From Paralcaligenes sp039935015 (lineage in GTDB: Bacteria; Pseudomonadota; Gammaproteobacteria; Burkholderiales; Burkholderiaceae_B): a stretch of 9,923 nucleotides of DNA. The position numbers were made by a program, and so were the translations under genes. Where the stretch lies: the NCBI GenBank assembly GCA_039935015.1, contig JBDTLC010000175.1, forward strand, positions 1 through 9,923. The letters run 5' to 3'. The stretch's first letter is position 1, and each line of letters opens with the position of its first letter. Positions 7,788 through 9,923 of the stretch are shown in pieces. Below the pieces are notes generated by a model. That model ran no database searches. It saw only the letters and a list, made by a program, of their open reading frames with translations, and had not been told where the DNA came from.

Positions 7788-8597
7788 CTATTGAGGCGCA
7801 CCTATGAAAGCGGGAGGTGGAGGCATCCCGTCCGAGATAGTTAGCACTTCATACCCGCTGTCGGTTACCAAAATGCTGTGCTCCCATTGAGCCGAAAGAC
7901 TATGGTCGCGGGTCACAACGGTCCAGCCGTCGGCCAGTTGGCGTATATCTTTGCGGCCAGCATTGATCATGGGTTCGATGGTGAAGATAAGCCCCGGCAC
8001 GAGCTTTACTCCCGAGCCAGGACGTCCGTAGTGCAAAACCTGAGGGTCTTGATGAAATTTGCGGCCTACTCCGTGGCCACAGTATTCCCGCACCACCGAA
8101 AAGCCTTGGCCCTCGGCATGTTTTTGTATGACATGCCCAATATCGCCCAGTGTGGCTCCAGGCTTGATTTGCTGTATGCCCAACCACATGCATTCGTAAG
8201 TGACCTCTGATAGCCGTTTGGCCAAAATAGAAGGCTCGCCTATGTAATACATGCGGCTCGTGTCGCCAAACCAGCCGTCCTTGATGATCGTGACATCGAT
8301 ATTCATGATGTCGCCGTTTTTCAGAACCTTGTCGCCGGGGATGCCATGACAAATGACATGGTTGACCGACGTGCAGATCGAGGCCGGGTAGGGGGTGTAG
8401 CCGGGCGGGGCATAGCCTACCGTGGCCGATATGACGTGGAGTTCGTTGTTGATGTAGTCAAGGCAAAGACGATCAAGTTCGCCCGTGCTGATCCCGGCAC
8501 GTACATGGGGAGTGATGAAATCCAGAACTTTGGCCGCGTCTTTGCAAGCAGCGCGCATTTTATCCAGATCGGCGGGGTCGGTAACAATACTACTCAT
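7788..8597 (-). CDS. map: Methionine aminopeptidase, type I
   Basis: This cytoplasmic metalloenzyme removes the initiator methionine from nascent proteins. From the chosen ATG it has 269 residues (E. coli 264). The five metal ligands are present: Asp101 and Asp112 (in NIDVTIIKDGWFGDTSR), His175 (CGHGVGRKFH), Glu208 (FTIEPM) and Glu239 (QWEH). The substrate-binding His84 is in VICHGIPG. There is no insertion or zinc-finger extension, so it is type Ia. The frame is open for 53 more codons upstream (to 8756), but that part is encoded by a 12-bp tandem repeat and promoter-like DNA and gives Phe/Tyr/Cys-rich sequence unlike any MAP. The ATG at 8597, starting MSSIVTDPADLDKMR, fits the family, although no Shine-Dalgarno is visible. 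It is divergent from rpsB and directly upstream of glnD. Confidence 0.96.
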   Translation of the reverse strand: MSSIVTDPADLDKMRAACKDAAKVLDFITPHVRAGISTGELDRLCLDYINNELHVISATVGYAPPGYTPYPASICTSVNHVICHGIPGDKVLKNGDIMNIDVTIIKDGWFGDTSRMYYIGEPSILAKRLSEVTYECMWLGIQQIKPGATLGDIGHVIQKHAEGQGFSVVREYCGHGVGRKFHQDPQVLHYGRPGSGVKLVPGLIFTIEPMINAGRKDIRQLADGWTVVTRDHSLSAQWEHSILVTDSGYEVLTISDGMPPPPAFIGAPQ

Positions 8598-8631
8598 AGT
8601 GGCTTGAATGATGTGGGCTAAAGATAGTAGA

Positions 8632-8660
8632 ATTATAGACTTTCCTAAAAAAACAGGAAA
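8632..8660 (-). promoter_or_regulatory. Candidate promoter of map-glnD-marC
   Basis: On the minus strand a perfect TATAAT (8632-8637) is preceded after exactly 17 bases by TTTCCT (8655-8660), which matches TTGACA at 3 of 6 positions. Transcription would start near 8625, about 28 bases before the map ATG at 8597. This supports that start over the long upstream extension. The weak -35 and the inverted repeat covering it hint that an activator or repressor could act here; that part is inference. Confidence 0.55.
8641..8660. repeat. Inverted repeat TTTCCT-N8-AGGAAA
   Basis: Perfect 6-bp arms (8641-8646 and 8655-8660) flank an 8-base centre made of seven A and one C. One arm coincides with the -35 position and the other lies in the spacer of the candidate map promoter. 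It could be an operator, though the AT-rich arms may also be chance. Confidence 0.45.
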
Positions 8661-8663
8661 ATG

Positions 8664-8693
8664 CTGCGCCCGCAGGAAGTACTGCGAAAGCAG
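8664..8693. repeat. Twin mini-hairpins CTGC-N4-GCAG
   Basis: CTGC-GCCC-GCAG (8664-8675) and CTGC-GAAA-GCAG (8682-8693) are two 12-base palindromes with identical arms, 18 bases apart start to start. In plus-strand RNA the second has a GNRA-type GAAA tetraloop. They lie immediately upstream of the inverted repeat at the map promoter. No function is known. Confidence 0.45.
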
Positions 8694-8700
8694 AAAAATA

Positions 8701-8756
8701 GAAACAGAAGTGGAAAAGTGGAAACAGAAGTAGAAACAGAAGTAGAAACAGAGCAC
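8701..8756. repeat. 12-bp tandem repeat (minisatellite-like)
   Basis: The unit is GAAACAGAAGTA. Copies are 8701-8712 (last base G), a shortened GAAAAGTG at 8713-8720, exact copies at 8721-8732 and 8733-8744, and a decaying copy at 8745-8756. The plus strand is almost all purine. Twelve bases are four codons, so the minus-strand frame upstream of map stays open through it, giving repeated YFCF; this looks like an artefact of the repeat, not coding. Confidence 0.8.
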
Positions 8757-8837
8757 CGCAAGTATGTTCGGGGTTGGTTAGGGATTGGGTTGGAACTTAA
8801 GCTGTCGTGCTGTCACGCAGCCACTTAGGGCCGCCGC

Positions 8838-8867
8838 TAAACATTCGCTTAGGCTCACCACTATAGG
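8838..8867 (+). promoter_or_regulatory. Weak candidate promoter of rpsB
   Basis: TAAACA (8838-8843) and TATAGG (8862-8867) are separated by 18 bases, each matching its sigma-70 consensus at 4 of 6 positions. It would give an rpsB leader of about 125 bases containing the hairpin at 8938-8964. No better pair was found by eye, and confidence is low. Confidence 0.25.
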
Positions 8868-8937
8868 GTGGCTTTGGCGCTTTCAAACCAAACTGCAACA
8901 AATGCGGTGCGTAAATCGCGTGCTTGGCCTATCACAG

Positions 8938-8964
8938 GGTGTTTGACAGATTTTGTCGGATACT
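8938..8964 (+). ncRNA. Leader RNA hairpin upstream of rpsB
   Basis: In the rpsB-sense RNA, 8938-8948 can pair with 8954-8964 as 11 consecutive pairs, four of them G-U, closing a 5-base GAUUU loop. The G-U pairs become A-C mismatches on the other strand, so the fold is specific to the rpsB transcript. It ends about 25 bases before the ribosome binding site. Ribosomal protein operons are often autoregulated through such leaders, and S2 represses its own operon in E. coli. A role here is inference. Confidence 0.4.
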
Positions 8965-8988
8965 GGCCCTGCACAAGACCTAACCCTT

Positions 8989-8992
8989 GGAG
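8989..8992 (+). promoter_or_regulatory. Ribosome binding site of rpsB
   Basis: GGAG lies 6 bases before the ATG at 8999. It overlaps the in-frame TTG at 8987, which rules out that TTG as the start. Confidence 0.75.
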
Positions 8993-8998
8993 AAATCT

Positions 8999-9748
8999 AT
9001 GTCTTTGATGCGTGAAATGTTGGAAGCGGGTGTGCACTTCGGTCACCAGACCCGCTACTGGAACCCCAAGATGGCCCCTTATATTTTCGGCCATCGCAAT
9101 AAGATTCATATCGTTAATCTTGAGAAAACGGTTGTCAAATTCCAGGAAGCGACCAAGTTTGCACGCCAAATTGCCGCACGCGGTGGCAGCATTTTGTTTG
9201 TGGGAACCAAGCGCGCAGCCCGCGAACTGATCGCCGCAGAAGCGGCTCGTTGCCATATGCCTTTTGTTGATAGTCGCTGGTTGGGCGGCATGATGACAAA
9301 CTTTAAAACGGTTAAAAGTTCGGTCAAACGCCTGAAAGAAATGGAAGTGGCGCTGGCTGATGGGGCCACCGAGCGCATGAGCAAGAAAGAAGGGCTCATG
9401 TTCGACCGCGAACTGACAAAGCTGAACAAGGCCATCGGCGGCATCAAAGATATGAACACCTTGCCCGATGCGCTGTTCATTATCGACGTCGGCTACCATA
9501 AGATTGCCGTAGCCGAAGCGCGCACGTTAGGTATTCCTGTCGTGGCCGTGGTAGATACAAACCATTCGCCCGATGGCATTGATTACATCATCCCTGGCAA
9601 CGATGACTCGGCCAAGGCGATTGCGTTGTATGCCCGGGGTATTGCCGATGCCGTGCTCGAAGGTCGGGAGCAACATCTCAATGGCGTGGTCGAGGAAATT
9701 GCCGAGGGTGGCGAAGAGTTCATTGAGTTGAACGAAGATCACGAGTAA
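8999..9748 (+). CDS. rpsB: 30S ribosomal protein S2
   Basis: S2 is a late-binding protein of the small subunit, needed for S1 association and translation initiation. The 249-residue protein matches the family in full (E. coli 241). The N-terminal signature is FGHQTRYWNPKMAPYIFG (about 14-31). A charged helical coiled-coil arm lies at about 105-150. The second signature region runs from PDALFIIDVGYHKIAVAEA (about 156-174) through VVDTNHSPDGIDYIIPGNDD (about 184-203). The C-terminus is acidic, as usual. A GGAG 6 bases upstream supports the ATG at 8999. tsf follows after 122 bases, the standard rpsB-tsf operon, and map is divergent upstream. Identification is certain. Confidence 0.98.
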   Translation: MSLMREMLEAGVHFGHQTRYWNPKMAPYIFGHRNKIHIVNLEKTVVKFQEATKFARQIAARGGSILFVGTKRAARELIAAEAARCHMPFVDSRWLGGMMTNFKTVKSSVKRLKEMEVALADGATERMSKKEGLMFDRELTKLNKAIGGIKDMNTLPDALFIIDVGYHKIAVAEARTLGIPVVAVVDTNHSPDGIDYIIPGNDDSAKAIALYARGIADAVLEGREQHLNGVVEEIAEGGEEFIELNEDHE

Positions 9749-9759
9749 ATACATGATTT

Positions 9760-9774
9760 CGGGCGTAATGCCCG
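9760..9774 (+). other. Small hairpin after rpsB
   Basis: CGGGC (9760-9764) and GCCCG (9770-9774) form a perfect 5-bp stem around GTAAT, 11 bases after the rpsB stop. No U-run follows, so it is not a terminator by itself. It may protect the rpsB 3' end or be chance. Confidence 0.35.
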
Positions 9775-9823
9775 GGCGCTGCGCTAATGGTGATGGCTAT
9801 CGTGCAGTGCTTTGACCTGTATT

Positions 9824-9853
9824 TTTGCCCCGGTTGAACCGGGGCGAGTTTTA
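9824..9853 (+). terminator. GC-rich hairpin between rpsB and tsf, possible attenuator
   Basis: GCCCCGG (9827-9833) and CCGGGGC (9839-9845) make a perfect 7-bp stem with a TTGAA loop; weaker U-G and U-A pairs can extend it to 9824-9848. It is followed by TTTTA, a short U-tract. This could be a partial terminator that lowers tsf relative to rpsB, or an RNA-processing signal. The tail is too short for a confident full terminator, and tsf has its own ribosome binding site just downstream. Confidence 0.5.
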
Positions 9854-9860
9854 GTGGATT

Positions 9861-9864
9861 GGAG
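9861..9864 (+). promoter_or_regulatory. Ribosome binding site of tsf
   Basis: GGAG lies 6 bases before the GTG at 9871 and supports GTG as the tsf initiator. The next in-frame ATG (9892) is seven codons into the conserved N-terminus. Confidence 0.7.
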
Positions 9865-9870
9865 AAAGAA

Positions 9871-9923
9871 GTGGCTCAAATTACAGCATCGATGGTCAAG
9901 GAACTGCGCGAAAAAACCGACGC
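9871..9923 (+). CDS. tsf: Elongation factor Ts, 5' end only
   Basis: Only the first 17 codons and two further bases are in the window. They read MAQITASMVKELREKTD (GTG start), which matches the conserved EF-Ts N-terminus, including the KELREKTDA motif of the UBA-like domain that contacts EF-Tu. EF-Ts is the nucleotide exchange factor for EF-Tu. The location downstream of rpsB is the standard one. The start is set by the ribosome binding site and the family N-terminus. The rest of the gene lies beyond the window. Confidence 0.93.
   Translation, partial: MAQITASMVKELREKTD

Larger units (their letters stand above)
8598..8998. other. Divergent intergenic region between map and rpsB
   Basis: These 401 bases contain no supported gene. 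From the map side they hold a candidate map promoter with a perfect TATAAT, an inverted repeat overlapping it (8641-8660), two sister mini-hairpins (8664-8675 and 8682-8693), a 12-bp tandem repeat on a purine-rich strand (8701-8756), a weak candidate rpsB promoter (8838-8867), and a leader hairpin (8938-8964) just before the rpsB ribosome binding site. I see nothing in 8757-8837. The open frame across the repeat on the minus strand is judged non-coding. Confidence 0.7.

Noticed and set aside
8653..8664. Intrinsic terminator on the minus strand formed by a mini-hairpin and the T7 run
   Set aside because: The stem is only 4-5 bp, the T-run starts more than 10 bases after it, and no gene upstream on that strand needs a terminator.
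8598..8756. 53-residue N-terminal extension of Map on the minus strand
   Set aside because: It is encoded by the 12-bp repeat and the candidate promoter, is rich in Phe, Tyr and Cys, and has no counterpart in type I MAPs. The TATAAT at 8632-8637 lies downstream of that extended start.
8943..8964. TTGACA at 8943-8948 as the -35 of an rpsB promoter
   Set aside because: No acceptable -10 lies 15-18 bases downstream (the region reads TGGCCCTGC); GATACT is only 10 bases away. The hexamer is better explained as part of the hairpin stem.
8861..9499. Minus-strand frame of 212 codons opposite rpsB
   Set aside because: It is a shadow of rpsB, which is intact and highly conserved across the same bases.
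9812..9840. TTGACC at 9812-9817 as the -35 of a tsf promoter
   Set aside because: The -10 position at 17 bases reads TGAACC, inside the GC hairpin, with no TATAAT-like sequence near.
1..9923. Novel defence, mobile or secondary-metabolism system
   Set aside because: Every long frame is accounted for by a recognised core gene and none shows mobile-element, phage or toxin features; no insertion ends, att sites or CRISPR repeats were seen.

Overview
The window is a conserved housekeeping segment of a beta-proteobacterial chromosome, most likely Burkholderiales and probably Alcaligenaceae-like. This rests on protein resemblance (DedD, GlnD, Map and S2 look Bordetella-like) and on the gene order map-glnD beside rpsB-tsf. 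It is judgement from memory; no search was possible. I see no mobile element, CRISPR array, tRNA, rRNA, phage gene or defence system, and no convincing undescribed protein system.

Left part, plus strand (1-3893): the 3' part of folC, then dedD (SPOR domain), cvpA and purF, tightly packed. The dedD/cvpA junction is a 4-base GTGA overlap, and purF follows cvpA after 21 bases with a good ribosome binding site. The same folC-dedD-cvpA-purF order is known in E. coli. It joins folate polyglutamylation, cell-envelope/division proteins and the first committed step of purine synthesis.

Middle part, minus strand (8597 down to 3837): map (methionine aminopeptidase), glnD (PII uridylyltransferase), marC (membrane protein) and dsbB (disulfide bond oxidoreductase), in that transcription order. 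map and glnD are 8 bases apart, glnD and marC 25 bases apart. dsbB is separated by 129 bases and has a candidate promoter of its own. dsbB ends inside purF: the last 19 codons of each, counting stops, are antisense to one another in exact codon register.

Right part, plus strand (8999-9923): rpsB (ribosomal protein S2), then the first 17 codons of tsf (EF-Ts). The 401-base divergent spacer between map and rpsB is the most structured non-coding region. It holds a candidate map promoter with a perfect TATAAT, an inverted repeat spanning that promoter's spacer and -35 position, two sister mini-hairpins, a 12-bp tandem repeat on a purine-rich strand, and a GU-rich hairpin just upstream of rpsB that can form only in the rpsB-sense RNA. 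A strong GC hairpin lies between rpsB and tsf. These non-coding structures and the purF/dsbB overlap are the observations worth a second look; the genes themselves are ordinary.
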